64,000 nt of DNA from Halichondria panicea (GCF_963675165.1 NC_087381.1:3968001-4032000), one strand, 5' to 3'. Shown: positions 20,842 through 32,899, numbered from the stretch's first letter. A program made the numbers and translations. The notes: generated by a model from the letters alone, not told the origin.

Positions 20842-20953
20842 TTTTGCACCTGAGTTGTATATCTCTTGATGTACAAGCTCGGCTTAAGAGTGATACTCTT
20901 GATGTTTTAGTAGGGCTTCTGGCCAACTCAGTGTGGTTAAGGCATGCCCAATA

Positions 20954-21417
20954 ACAAGTGATCATATCTTTGAGATAGTTTCATATGAATCAATAAAATT
21001 TTGTAGGAATGTAGTCTCATAAAGAAGCTAAATTTGTAGGTCATGTACTTTTTTCATTTTATCTTTCTTGTTTTGTTATCTTTCTTGTTTTGTTTTGGGT
21101 GTAAAATTTGTGCAGCGTTTGCAGGCACGCGAAACTGTTTTTTTTTTTATATATGCGTATATGCGTATTTAAAGTATCTGCTGAACTAAAAATGCTGGAC
21201 AATTTTTCCAGGCACCACAAGAAAGATAAAATGAAGATCTTTTTCCTAAAAAAATTTGGGGGTGTGGCTGCACTTGTATGCATTCCGGATTTTCAATTAA
21301 AGGTAATTACACTGTAACACCACCCTCAAAGGTCACATGACCTACAAATTAATTTTGTTCAGCATGTAGCTTCTTCATTGATTCATATGAAACTATCTCA
21401 AAGATATGATCACTTGT
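20954..21417. mobile_element. Foldback MITE ACAAGTGATCATATC
   Basis: ACAAGTGATCATATCTTTGA and GATAGTTTCATATGAATCAA at the left are repeated in reverse complement at the right (ending 21417). Inner arms pair TTTGTAGGTCATGTAC with CACATGACCTACAAA and ATTTTATCTTTC with GAAAGATAAAAT. It has no coding capacity. Confidence 0.75.
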
Positions 21418-21605
21418 AGTCCTTAACAATCACTACATTGAGAACTGGTATCTAACAAAATCGCCTCATTACAATCGCCTCATTATTATTTGTACAGAAA
21501 TATCATGTGAGTTAGCCCAAAATTCAAAATCTAAGACCGTGTGTACTTCTTCTCTTTGCCATACAGTTTCTGAAATGTTTCACAAAATTCAGATCATCAC
21601 CCTTG

Positions 21606-21640
21606 GCAGGAACGTAGCCAGGATTTGGGGCAAACCTAGC
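21606..21640 (-). mobile_element. hAT-type element end
   Basis: CAGGAACGTAGCCAGGATTT is a close variant of the CAGGGGCGTAGCCAGG terminus common in hAT transposons. It lies about 125 bp beyond the stop codon of the hAT C-terminal frame at 21765, where the 3' end is expected. Confidence 0.55.
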
Positions 21641-21764
21641 TGGGCTTTGCCCAGCTAGGTTTTCCCGGGCGGTAGCCACACCCCTTTTAATTAGTTGCGA
21701 TTAAATTTCACTTCCTGTCAGCATCATTAACATTGGAGGCTAGATTCTAGCATAGATATTGTCA

Positions 21765-22090
21765 CTAAGAAAGTTGAAGACGCCTGGGATGACGTCTTGA
21801 GAATTCATCAATGACTTCTTCTATGATCACTGGTATGTCTTGATGAACATGAAGTAGAGTCAAACTTGTGAGGCGTTCATTGCTCATGCTAGATCTTAGT
21901 GTAGTTTTAACTCTCTTGAGCCCACTAAAAGACCTCTCAGCAGTGCAAGAGGTAGAACTGTGACTAGAGCTAGAGCTTTGATGTTGGGGTAGAAGTTTGA
22001 AATTCGGGGAATTGTTGAAGAGAGAGTAGAGGGTAGTGCACTTAGACCATGTCTTTCTCTTCTCTTCAGATTTCCATTAATGTACCAAGT
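21765..22090 (-). pseudogene. hAT transposase C-terminal dimerisation region
   Basis: On the minus strand, FYPNIKALALVTVLPLA (about 21975-22020) is followed by SCTAERSFSGLKRVKTTLRS, then SMSNERLTSLTLLHVHQDIP and EEVIDEFSRRHPRRLQLS ending in TAG (21765-21767). This is the hATC region, with the signature C-T-A-E-R-S-F-S and R-L-x-x-L-x-L-L-H. It normally forms the C-terminal 80-100 residues of an hAT transposase and mediates dimerisation. A frame change separates the first block from the second. The catalytic core is absent: upstream sequence is replaced by a piggyBac-type MITE fragment at about 22185, so this is a truncated fossil. Confidence 0.8.
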
Positions 22091-22184
22091 GTGGATCTCA
22101 GCACTGAGGGATGACCGTCTACGGCATGCATAAAGGTCTCCCACTTTTATTGATGCCCTCGTCTTTTTCTGGCCGCACTACTGA

Positions 22185-22530
22185 CTATTTTCAAAAAAAT
22201 GTTGTCCACGCTGTGTTGGAGCTATGCACACGCTGTAGGTACCAGCACATGCGCATTGAGCTGCTCTTTCACGTGGTATATTTAATATGCCTCAAGGTAC
22301 GGTACTGCTGAAAGAAAAGTGACCGCATGTGACTAATTGATAATGGCTTCGAGATCTTCTTAGTGCAACCTCAGTGAGGTTTTAGTCTAGGGCAGCTAGA
22401 CAGCTAGACAGTGAGGAGAACGATGCTTATGGCCTTGTTGAGTGAGAGGACAGTGACTGGGATCATAGCTAGATAAGAAACTACCTCAAGCTAGAACATA
22501 TAGAGCCTGATGAAGAAGCCCTTGTGGCCA
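22185..22530 (+). mobile_element. piggyBac-type MITE, partial copy
   Basis: GCACATGCGCATTGAGCTGC, GAAAGAAAAGTGACCG, CAGTGAGGTTTTAG, GATGCTTATGGCCTTGTTGA and TATAGAGCCTGA follow the order seen in the complete copies at 28386-29178 and 59532-60450. Both termini are missing. Confidence 0.65.
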
Positions 22531-23118
22531 ACCCAATAGCGTACTTGTGGCCAAAATATTCTGCAATGCCCCACCCATATTTGTTTGCACATGCGTGTAG
22601 CTATTAATTTTAAGCCTGCTAGCAGCTACGTAGCTAGCTAGAGGTAGCTGGCTTGTCTGTAGTGCATAGCCTCTTTCCACAGTTACCTCGAACAGGTTTT
22701 AGTGCTGCTGATCCTTGTACGCTGCTGATCCTTGTACACGAAGTGAGATCGTATTTGAGCAGAACTGCTGCACATTCGGATTTTCATTCCTCCAGCCCTC
22801 TGTTTGCCAAAGAACGATTCGAGAGGGTCTTGGCATAGTTTCTCAGACAGAACACATTTTACTCCAGTAGAACAGGCACCATTTCCACAAAGGATGTCAC
22901 TAGGAAAATATACAGGGGTATGTACATGTAAGATAAGCCACTGTTAATGATACAATGAAAAATACCAATTAATCTGCTGTTATTTTAAGCCCTTCTATTG
23001 TCTGGATAGAGAGAAGCATCTTCGCTCGTTGCTGACCAGTAAAACCACTTCTGCATTTGACAGAGTACTGGCAGATCCACTTCAACCACTGTAAAGTAAG
23101 AATTGAAATAGAGCACAC
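22531..23118. other. No gene recognised
   Basis: Short duplications (22510-22560, 22710-22735) and no coding signal above background. Confidence 0.4.
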
Positions 23119-23700
23119 CAGGGGCGTAGCTACCATTGTTTCCTGGTTGCCCAGAAACCCCCCCAGGAGCTGCTGAGAAAATTGGGCAGGGCTCCCTATA
23201 ATTGAAATCATGCAGCCCTGCCCATCTTTTCACACGTGGCTGCAAATCAATAATCAGAGCAGCACCGTGAAGCGTTTCACTTTGGCTTTGTCTCAGCTAG
23301 TTAGTCTCAGCTAGCTAGCTACCTCAAACAAATAAGACTAAGACTTAAGTTCTAGATCTAGTATCAATCCTGAATGCTCCAGTATTCTCAGACTCAGCTC
23401 TAAGCACAACTTTATTCAGGAAGTGTACAAGTTTAGAACAATCTCAGCCACATGAAACCTCTCAGGTAAATGACATTTAATTGTTGCTCAGCTAGACTAG
23501 CAATACACATTGGCACCTGCATGCCTAGTATGTTACGTCTATAGCTAGCTAGCTTTTCACAAACATGTAAAAAAGTCATGAACAATAGTGCCCCAATCAA
23601 GAGGGTGTGGTACCGGAAGTGGGCGTGGCCAAAAATTTCGCGGCGCTATCGCGCTGCTGATTTTTCTGCAGAAACCCCTGTCTCAAAAGCTACGCCCCTG
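23119..23700. mobile_element. hAT-like MITE
   Basis: CAGGGGCGTAGCTACC at the left and its partner GCTACGCCCCTG at the right end form a 12-bp TIR of the hAT type; CACAC flanks both sides. The expected 8-bp duplication is not clear. The interior repeats GGTTTCTG-like words in inverted form near the ends and encodes nothing recognisable. Confidence 0.5.
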
Positions 23701-24414
23701 CACACTATGCATCCTCCTATAAATATAAACTCACGGACAGTCGGTATGGTCTTAAATCTGGTTTTCTTTTTACAACACTCTCCTTGAAACTTCGCACATT
23801 CGCACATTGAAACAGTCAAAAAGACGATCAAATAAACGGACGAAGTTTGTTGTTTCTCCCATCTCGCTATCACCATAATAGTCGAAGACTGATGCGCTTA
23901 GTGCGCTTAGAACCTACAAGGAAAACAACTTGTGAAATTTCAATAGTTGTATGTATTGAAATGGTACTAATGAGTGACAGCTTGAATTCTTCTTACCTGA
24001 GCTGCCAGGTTCACTTTCATCCTTGAATATAAAGTAAGGTGAATATGATCTTTTTTCAACTTTGGTAGCAAACTTAGAGTCTTAGTACGCTCCTACAAGT
24101 GTTTGAGGTGGCCCCAGCTGATGTGCTTGCCATTAATCTGAAATAATTAAGGACATGCATGTGTTTTCGCCTAAAATAATGTTTTAATAACTTACCCAAA
24201 GGGCTCTAGAATTCTTGTTCGCAAAAGAATTGGACCAACAATTCCTTGTGGTTTTTATCAGATGGGGTACATCACTTATATCTCTCGCTCAGGTTGAAAA
24301 GGATTCGTAGTCTTGTTCACAACACCATTCCCTCTATCGTGCATCTTATAAAATTTTCTGTTAGGAGAGGCACCATCAGAGCAGAAAGCTATAACATTTT
24401 AATCCACAGCACTC
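23701..24414. other. No gene recognised
   Basis: AT-rich flank of the P-element-like remnant; nothing else supported. Confidence 0.4.
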
Positions 24415-25950
24415 CAAATGTCTAACTGCTTCCCAAACCAATGGAAACAGTGGAAACAGTGCATCTGCGGTGTTTGAGGAAAACATTCCTCTTATCATGA
24501 AAAGCAGCACGTGTGTCTTTATGACTACTATTTGAGTTTAAATCTTCACTAGCTTTGTCCAGTTGAGCATTCACATCACCAATATTCAAAAACCCCATCA
24601 ACTCGCAGCTATGCTTATTAAAAACTAAATCTTGACATATCTTCATTTCATCCCATACAAGAACTACAAATTTGTCTTTTTCCTCAGAAACACGTGCTTC
24701 TTTTATTAACTGAGCATCAACTTCAGGCACAAATCCTTATCCCAGGACGTATCCAATTGGTATAATTTGCGCAATTTGAGATGAACACCTGAACACCATT
24801 TTATAACTGCAGGGTGCCATCCGGTCCCAAAAGACTCGTTTAAAAGAGCATTCTTGATGGACACTTTTTGTCATTCCGTCCATTTAACTGAACAATATCC
24901 GAGCTCAAACTTGAATCTAGTACAACGTGGGTCATTTGTACAATTTTTTCTCTGAGGCGCTCAACTCCTTTTGACTGTGCATGGTACCGACCTCTCAAAT
25001 CTGAATATCTTGCAAACTTTTCAGGTGTACTCAAGTAGCGAATATTTACTCTACTTTTTGACAACTTGCGGATCGGAGACTTTAATTTTTGTTTGGACCA
25101 GCGATGAAATATTCCTCCCTATATGATACACATGACTGACATTTGCGAACATTAACTATCATTTGACACCTCGAGTTTCGTACAGTTTTTGGGTACGTAG
25201 TACCATCGAGAATAACTGGCTCAAAACTATCCACCTTTGCTACAACATCAATACCACTTTTTGGAAACAGCTTTCCTTTTTTGGATTCAACCATGTCAAC
25301 AAATTTGTAGTCTGGATTACCGGGGCATACGGAGCACTTGTCAAGTGTGGATACAAGTTCTTCCTGGATACAAGTTCTTCCAGGTGGATATCACTCAATA
25401 TGTTTGGAATTGGAATTGCGTCACATTCATCAGTGTTCACTTCATTTCCATGAACAAACAGATTCCAAGACATGTCCTTGTTAACAACTGAACACAACGT
25501 TATAGCCAACGATTCTTTGGAATGCATATTGCTCACTTGCATATTGCTCACTTTGCAGAGATTTTGATCCCGCCTAATCCACTTGCTACTTGGTAGCTTA
25601 AGGTTCAATAATGGTGGCGGTGTGTGAATTTCTTGCTGTATGTCTTTCGGAGCAGAACCCTCTACGATGCTGTCAAAACACTCGATGATGGTGGCTGTGT
25701 GTGAATTTGTTGTTGTATATTAGAACCATCAACGTTATCGTAATTTGATTGACTGTCAAAACAATCAGTGGTGGTGTCATTTGGCATCACTACTGAAACT
25801 GGTGGAGCCGGAAACAGTATTTTCCACATCTTCTGAAGACACATCAGTATTCGTACCAGTAATATCGGGTTTTTTCTTAGGTTGTTTCGTAGGCCTACCG
25901 ACTGACTTTTTTGACTTTTTTGGGCATATTCGCTCGAAATTTTTAGGCAA
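24415..25950 (-). pseudogene. P-element-like transposase remnant
   Basis: Minus-strand blocks in order: KKSVGRPTKQPKKKPDITGT (about 25880-25920, basic N-terminal linker); LDKCSVCPGNPDYKFVDM (about 25290-25340) with CxxC; AKVDSFEPVILDGTTYPKTV and RKCQSCVSYREEYF (about 25100-25240); RYLSTPEKFARYSDLRGRYH (about 24990-25050), a coiled coil; GTGWHPAVIKWC (about 24800-24830); and DKFVVLVWDEMKICQDLVFN with CELMGFLNIGDVN (about 24560-24690). The W-D-E-M-K-I block followed by G-F-x-x-x-G matches the RNase H-like core of P-element/THAP9-type transposases, where the Asp is catalytic. Paired Cys motifs suggest zinc binding. Frames change between blocks, with duplications at about 25355-25385 and 24785-24795, so it is inactive. 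Confidence 0.65.
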
Positions 25951-25959
25951 CTCTAAGTT

Positions 25960-26699
25960 TGCGTCGACCCATTACTGTTTGGAAAAAAAACACTTCTAAT
26001 AGCACTTCTTAGTACTTAAACATGCCATGACTAACTTTATGACTATGATGTTGTCTAGCAGAGTCTAAATTCTAGCAGAGTCTAAATAGTCTGTCCTGAA
26101 GAAAGTATGTTCATAAATGAAGTTCAGACTGTTTAACATCACTCTTTAACATCACTCTATAATCAACTTCAACTTACCTAAGGTATGCTCTGGTTAGGTC
26201 CACACCGCCTAGGAAAATCCCACAAATCCCACAAAGTCTGGAAATGAGAAATTATAAGCTAGTTTACTAAGATAAACTAGATGTATTTTTGCTCTCTGCT
26301 GCCTGACACGTGGTACAGTTAATGCTCTATATCTAGAAGTACTCTAGAAGTACTTGCAGTGCAACTGCGCAAGTGCAGAAGGTTTCTCAGAGTAGCAGTG
26401 TCCTTGGGAACCACACCAGTTGCTCTTCTGGGCGCCAAACTCCCAATTCTATTGCGTGGGTACACCCGTGACACGCATGGGCCGTTATGTTTCCAATCCC
26501 TCTCCTCTACTATCTATGAGCTAGCTAAGCAAATACATTGACCTTATGACATCACATGCAATGAATAACATTAATACACATTATGAATCTCATTAACACT
26601 ACATGATCTACATCATCTATATAAAATGTTGGCAATGAATAAAATTAATCTTATCAGTGCCTGACCCAGGCCTTAACTGCGCAGAGCTGTTGTGTATAT
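25960..26699. other. No gene recognised
   Basis: Several short duplications (26055, 26145, 26335) in otherwise unremarkable sequence. Confidence 0.4.
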
Positions 26700-27256
26700 A
26701 AACACTGGCTTCCATTCTCTAGGAAAATATTAATATGAAGCCCCGCCCACTAATTGATAATTGATCAGTGGGGGTGGTCCGTTTTATCGAAGCACTATTT
26801 CACTTTTGTATCGGCGTTTAAACACTAAGTCTACTAGCTAGCTATTGCTGCTGCTCAATATAACTTAGTTCTATCTAAGCTAACAACTCACTCTAGCGCT
26901 TAGCCCTCCTGGTCTTTGCAAGGGAGAAATAACAGAAAGTTGTTTGATGTAGCAGTCTCATCTTGGATAGTAGACTGACACGGTTAGCAATGTTTTGACA
27001 AAGTACAAGCTTATGGAAGTCATCTATTGCCTCGCAAGCTTTACTAGAGGGTGTTTTAAACGCCGATTAAGTCACTTCTCTAAACTATTCACTTCTCTAA
27101 ACTATTCTCTAAACTAGCTGAATTACTGCAAAATGAAAAGGGAGTGGTACGTTGAAGTAATGAACGCGTGGAAGGAACCATGGCGAACGTGTGGGCGGGG
27201 CTTATAATTTGAAAATTCAGCAATAATTGAAGGTCCCAGTCCTTAATGCACCTGAG
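26700..27256. mobile_element. TIR element CTCAGGTGCATTAAGGACTG, copy 2
   Basis: AACACTGGCTTCCATTCTCT onward is collinear with the copy at 20175-20841, ending in CCAGTCCTTAATGCACCTGAG-type sequence at 27256. The left terminus is degraded. Confidence 0.75.
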
Positions 27257-28385
27257 ACTGTAGCGTCTGGACGACCAACGAGGGAGCCATCTCAGTAAGA
27301 TCGGATCGTAGCGAAGGAAATGGGTCAACTGTCACGTCTCACCTATAGTCACGTCTCACCTAATGTTTATTGTCCTAGTGTCCTAGTGAATCTTTATTGT
27401 CCTAGCGTCGTAGTGAATCTTTACCGTCTGTTTTGGCTCAGTTGCACTCTACCAAATCACTCTAGTAGTTTACGGGTTGTCTGATTTGCATAACTTACAT
27501 GTGCGATGAGGATGACTATAAAAACTGGCAACTAGCATACCCTGTCGCCTTCCGTTCTACAGCTAAGTGGGTAGCAAGCCCGGCATACTTGAAGGCCACT
27601 GGTTGTAGACATTGACTATCGAAACAGAAATAGAAAGTGAATGACATATGACATAGAAAGTGAATGACCTCACGTAAGTACCGACAAGCGGGTTACTTTT
27701 CGAGGTACTAACTTTTTGCAGATCGCTCAAGCAGATCGCTCAAACTAAACATTTCGCATTTGCTCACTAATTGTTACTTCCCTGCCCCCAAACAAAGTAG
27801 CGTGGTACATGTACACACGCTGGCCAGTATATCGAGTGTGACCTAGCAATGTAGCCTTTTGTGTATTTCAAGCAACCAATAATTAACAACACGAGCTTGG
27901 AAACATGGCTACAAAAGGCTGCAGTAGTTGTGTATCACAGTAGTGTTGCTCAGCAGTACAGTTGGGGTGACAGGGTTACTTTGTAGAGTGAGAACCCAAC
28001 GACGTACAGAGCATTGCAGCAATAAGTTGAACCAAATTGTCCCCCTCAAAGTAATCGGATCAAAGCACATTGATATGTCCACAAAGAGAACAGAAACTGT
28101 TGGATTACAGATTAGCATGTGCCAGAGTAATGGCTTGGTAAATGTGATGCAATCTGACGGACCGGGCTGTGATCAGACCACCGGACCAAGTCCACTGGAC
28201 CACCGGACCGGGTCGATCGGAGGTATTCATGACTCAACCGGATATTTCCGTGTCACGTAGGCGGAAAAATCGTTTACGTGGCAACATTTTTTTTATAAAA
28301 AGTGAACAATGCTCGGGTGGAAAGAGATGGATTCAGAGCTTCAGAGCTTCGTAGACAGGTAGGCTATTAAAACGTTATTGATCAA
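27257..28385. other. No gene recognised
   Basis: Short duplications (27330-27420, 27640-27665, 27720-27740), a GGACC-rich patch at 28155-28215 (ACCACCGGACC repeated) and no supported gene. Confidence 0.4.
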
Positions 28386-29178
28386 TTAACCCTTTCCCCG
28401 TTGAAGCCGTCATATGACGGCCACTCTAGTGGTCATTTTCGTGTTGGCGAGGTACGCTTTGTACAGTAATGTCGAAAGAAAAGTGACCGTTTGATAATGT
28501 CGAAAGATCTTCGTAGTACAATCTCAGTGAGGTTCTAAAGTAGCTAGACAGTGAGAATATCGATGCTTTATGGCCTTGTTGAGTGAGAGGACTGTGACTG
28601 GGATTATAGCTAGATAAAAAGCTACCTTAAGCTAGAAAATATAGAGCCTGAAGGCCTGAAGAAGTTCTTGCGATGGAACAACTTCTTGGATGTGGTAAGT
28701 CTAGAGTAGCATCTGTAGTCTTGATAGCTTCAGTATAACTGTATTTAGTCTAGTTAGTACAGCAGTGGACATCATGAGCCACCATTGAACTTGTAAACCT
28801 GTGTGTAGGTGAAGAAAACATTTCCCGGGAAAAGGGCGTCTGCTGATACGACCTCGCAGAGAACTTTCTGCAGATCCTGATTGAACCATGTCACTGTGAG
28901 AACATTGAGAACACTTATTTAGTGTCTTTAGCCACTCTGTGCCTTCATACAATATTATTTGTGTACATAGTTGTGAATGTTTGTAAACAATTGCTAATTA
29001 GTGGGGGTGGTCAGTTGCTAGGTAACAAATATGGTGTCAAGATACCTCTGGGGTCTGCGTACCTGTAGGAAATAGTTACAAGTCATTTCAATGTATGGTT
29101 CATGACATACAAATTTTTAAAGAAAATTGTTATTTATTCTGTATTTTCTTGTTTTAATTAAAACGGGGAAAGGGTTAA
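28386..29178. mobile_element. piggyBac-type MITE TTAACCCTTTCCCCG, copy 1
   Basis: TTAACCCTTTCCCCG opens the element and CGGGGAAAGGGTTAA closes it, with TTAA at both ends as in piggyBac transposons. A perfect 16-bp palindrome GCCGTCATATGACGGC sits at 28406-28421, close to the left end. No transposase is encoded. Complete and partial relatives lie at 59532-60450 and 22185-22530. Confidence 0.85.
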
Positions 29179-29233
29179 CGAGGTGCACATTCACGCATGG
29201 CGAGTGCATCTACTACACTACTCTCCTACACTA

Positions 29234-29259
29234 CTCTCTCTCTCTCTCTCTCTCTCTCT
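29234..29259. repeat. (CT)n microsatellite
   Basis: An uninterrupted CT run of about 13 units. Confidence 0.95.
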
Positions 29260-29452
29260 AGGATGAGTATTTCACTTCTCTATTTCTTCTCCTGAAGACC
29301 TGGAAGAAGACAGTGTTGCAACACATCAAAATAAATACAGTATACAGTATACACATCGCTAAAATAAGACAGCTTGACATGCAAAACACACACATACATA
29401 AGTACCTAACATAACTACACAGAGTGGGATGAGAGAGAAGAATTTAACAGGA

Positions 29453-29642
29453 CGAAGTGGACGACGAAATTGACATTTCTACAGATACGACAGTAATGTC
29501 CAAATTACAGCGGGTTTGTGATGTTGAGATGGCTGTTGAGATGGCAGAAGAGAAGAGTGTGGGTGTAGTCTACAGAAGTGCTGCTCGCTCCAGTTTTCAG
29601 TTCACGAAGTCAAAGATGTTCGTTCCCAGTGCGCAAGCCTAG
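29453..29642 (+). other. Possible coding exon, unidentified
   Basis: After TTTAACAGGA an open frame reads DEVDDEIDISTDTTVMSKLQ and ends FVPSAQA with TAG. Composition is protein-like, but there is no recognised domain and a TGTTGAGATGGC word is duplicated, so this is weak. Confidence 0.2.
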
Positions 29643-29971
29643 CCTATCCAGGGGCCAAGTATGCTTACTGCCATCGAGATTTTTTCACTAACTTTTTAGA
29701 ATCCAGCGTTTCTCATGCAGATGATGACACAGTTTGTTTATTGCCTTAGGGCCTTAGGGACTGACTCACCATGATTCGGGCTATATAAAGGGCTATATAA
29801 AGGATTGGTTGATACTCACGTGATTGATTACCTCATTACTGCCAGTCATACTCCGACTCGGGCTATACAAAGGAAGTAACATTGGTCGATATTCAATATT
29901 CAGGTGATTACCTCATTCCTGCAGTAGCAGGAATGTTGCATGGTTGGGAAAGTGAATACTTTAGTTATTAC

Positions 29972-30730
29972 CTGTAATGTCACCAACGGGTCAACTCCGT
30001 CTTCATCATACTCCATTGCGGGAATTGCGGGAGGGTCATCAAGCCCAATCAATTCCCGTGGAAGTGAGGAGAAAGGGACGATTTCGTAAAGAGCCTACAA
30101 TAGCATAAAATATTGTACTGTCCATATGTATCCCCAGCCCTGGTAGAATCAGGAAGGCGAATTGTGATTATAATTATTACCTTCTGTCTGTCTATCCTTA
30201 AACCTTTGGCATACTCCTTATTTTGAGCAAATATGATATCTCGAGGAGGAACAGCGTCAGCTCATAAAAAAGACTAGATTCAGAATCAGTGATCAACACA
30301 TACATTATTGCACAACCTATACATAGGCACAAATAAATGCATACAGCACGCTTTGGTGGTTCGATGAAGTCGTAGTCAGAACATTCAGACATTCAGAATC
30401 TTAACAAAAGTACCACCTACCATGAACGGATCACTCTGAATATACACTTGATCCACCATCCATTAGGAGATTGAGGCTGAAGGGTGCTCCCATCAGGGCC
30501 AAGGGTCAGTAAAGTTTCAAAATAGTCTGCGCATTCATGGTATTTCCTGCTACTTCGGTTAAAGTGGCACATATCCTTTTTTTGAATTTTCTAGTTTTCT
30601 TGCAAAGTTTACCCTAAAGTTTACCCTTCTTCAAGGGAAAGGCTGCTTTTTTCTTTTTACCTCCGACTAGCCACGACACATTAATTTTACCCGATTCAAC
30701 TGATGGTAGCTTGCTGATTTTGATTTTTTG
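29972..30730 (-). CDS. Unidentified spliced gene, coding traces of 4-5 exons
   Basis: Minus-strand exon candidates flanked by AG/GT: 30730 to about 30600 (KISKLPSVESGKINVSWLVG); 30546-30421 (KYHECADYFETLLTLGPDGS, then PNGWWIKCIFRVIRS), donor GTAGGT; about 30392-30345 (CSDYDFIEPPK); 30260-30181 (DAVPPRDIIFAQNKEYAKGL RIDRQK), donor GTAATA; and 30094-29972 (ALYEIVPFSSLPRELIGLDD PPAI, then MEYDEDGVDPLVTLQ), acceptor TTGTAG, donor GTAATA. The last two join in phase. Small duplications (30005-30040, 30385-30400) disturb the frame. I do not recognise the protein, and it has no TE hallmark, so it may be the one host gene in the window. It probably continues to the left of 29972, where I cannot follow it. 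Confidence 0.4.
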
Positions 30731-30744
30731 GAAACGTATACTCA

Positions 30745-30872
30745 TAGCCTCGATCACAGGCCACACTTCCTTCTTCTGAGAGTGGGCCTAGTAAGGACTG
30801 CTTGTGCATGCTCACTTGCCATCTTAGAATTGAGCAAGTGGTATCCCAGTGGGCGGGCTACAATCGAGGCTA
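30745..30872. mobile_element. Short MULE-like TIR pair
   Basis: TAGCCTCGATCACAGGCC at the left and ATCGAGGCTA at the right face each other 128 bp apart. The word matches the termini at 55198 and 56501. No target duplication is evident. Confidence 0.4.
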
Positions 30873-30899
30873 GGGAGTGGCTACATTTACCTCAACGCG

Positions 30900-31900
30900 A
30901 CATTAAAAAAAGCGTAAAAAATAATGCTTAGTCTTACGGTAATGAAAAACATCTATAATTTCCAAATTACGATTACGGTTTAGAATGTGGGAGTTAACCT
31001 ACCTCTACACGAGCTCTACACGAGCACTGCTCTCACAACATGGCTTGACCATCTTCTAATGATGAAATTTCCGCCACAGGCTCCTTCGCTGAAACTCTGC
31101 GTAGAAGTCAAAGGTTTCTTTCAAAGATTTCACAATGACAGAGGGCATGTGATTTAAGCTGTTAGTGATTTAAGCTGTTAGCTCCGTTGATCACAACATG
31201 TAGGCATGCCCATATGGAGAGCCGCTATGGAGAGCCGCAAAGTTGCTTCAAGTAGAAACTTAAGTTCAATAATAACGTAAAAAATGGTTTTGGTTTTAAT
31301 TTCCAGGTAAGGAATCTTGAAACTGACGTGGAAGGAGATGGTGGGTGGAAAGAGATGGTGTTTTGATTCATGGCTGAAACAGACAATAGCAATAGTGGCG
31401 AGATTCTTGTACTTTAGTTCACCCATGGGTGATTTCATTCTGCATACATTGGCCCAAAACTCCACTGGATATCACACAAATTCTCTGTATTCGATTTTGA
31501 CAGCTGCCTTGTATGTCATCAAGTTGATCAAAAGTTGATCAAAAGTGCACAGTCCTGGCTATTGACTGGATCAAGAAGTCAAACTTCTTCTGCTGCTTCT
31601 GTATAAAAAGTTGATAGAATTGCCTACGAGAATGTCATCAAGTTGATCAAAAGTGCACAGTTTCACCCTGGCTATTGAGTAATTTAGATTTAAACTAAGA
31701 TCTTTCTCCAATAACTCGCCTTCATTGTCACATAGATGAACAGAAAACAAATAGTTCCCTTAGGATAATTTGCCTCAAGAATATACGCCCCCCCATGCAG
31801 GAAGAGATGCATGTGGCAGAAAAGGTTCGTGTACACATGTTAGCTCTGAAGTGTTGCAATATAGTTTTTGAGTTAAGGCCCGAATCTAGCCTTAACAAAT
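30900..31900. other. No gene recognised
   Basis: Contains several short duplications (for example AAGTTGATCAAAAG at 31520-31550 and again at 31640) and no supported coding region. Confidence 0.4.
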
Positions 31901-31904
31901 TTAA

Positions 31905-32160
31905 CACTATGAGTATAATGCTGCATCAAAATGAACCAAAATTCTAATTAGTAGAACTACAAATGCAGTCATGAAGATTAATATCATAGCTAAGTACTAG
32001 TATCCAGCGGGGAAAAGTGAAAGTTACTGAGCATAGCCAAATTTAACACTATGTGCTGCTGCATCAAACTGAACCAAAATTCTAATTAGTAGAACTACAA
32101 AATGCAGTCATGAGAAGATAGTATCCAGCGGGGGAAAAGTGAAAGTTACAGCATAGCAGA
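31905..32160. repeat. Tandem duplication of about 130 bp
   Basis: AAATTTAACACTATG, GCTGCATCAAAATGAACC and CTAATTAGTAGAACTACAAA, GTATCCAGCGG and GTGAAAGTTAC occur twice in order. Part of the word set resembles the CTAATTAG-type repeat. Confidence 0.7.
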
Positions 32161-32617
32161 GTGACTGTCAGAGCTCCCAACATAACCCCCGGCCTAAAAC
32201 AAACTCTTACCGTAATCAATGATAAATCTCATTAACACTACATAATCTACATTAAATGTTGGCAATGAACATTAACATTAAATGTTGGCAATGAATAACC
32301 TGCACAGAGCATGCATGTATCAAGGGCATATGAAGGGACACTATTTTTAGTGCACACGCCCCTCCAATTTGTAGCATGCAAGGGCATGTATGTATAGCTC
32401 AACTGCAGAACACCACTGCTGAGTGACCTTCAGGGCTCGTGCGGCTACGCCTCGAGGCATAATAAACTATTTTAACCGTGATTAATTGGTTGTATATAAG
32501 TCTTATTTCTATGTGGGTATAATTATTGTAGTTATAAACATTGCATCTAATTATTACTACACAGCATTAACATACTGTTTAACATTCGCTATGACAGCAC
32601 ATCACATGTTGATAGAA

Positions 32618-32877
32618 GAGCCGCCACCGCCCTCTACCGTTGCCCGGAAGGAGGTCGGGCCTATCCACAGTTTTGTTCTAGTTGTTGGAAATCCAACAAT
32701 TCATCAGCTCCAATCAGATTGCAGTATCTCAAGGACACGTTGAGAGGCGAGGCCAACACCCATTTTAATAAATATCGCTACCCACATAGAATGAATGATA
32801 TTCATGATACTATTGCCAGAACAAAACTGTGGATAGGCTTGATTTCCGACCTCCTTGAAGGAGGGCGGCGGCGCTCG
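32618..32877. mobile_element. Foldback element with 65-bp arms
   Basis: GAGCCGCCACCGCCCT and CCTATCCACAGTTTTGTTCT on the left match AGAACAAAACTGTGGATAGG and GGAGGGCGGCGGCGCTC on the right in reverse complement. No gene inside. Confidence 0.7.
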
Positions 32878-32899
32878 ACTAAGAAGAGCGCACAGCAGT

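Noticed and set aside
22969-23245. Overlapping minus-strand frames of about 80 residues
   Set aside because: They cross the TIR of the hAT-like MITE and have no domain.
27928-28260. 110-residue plus-strand frame
   Set aside because: No domain, unusual composition, covers a GGACC-rich repeat patch; probably chance.
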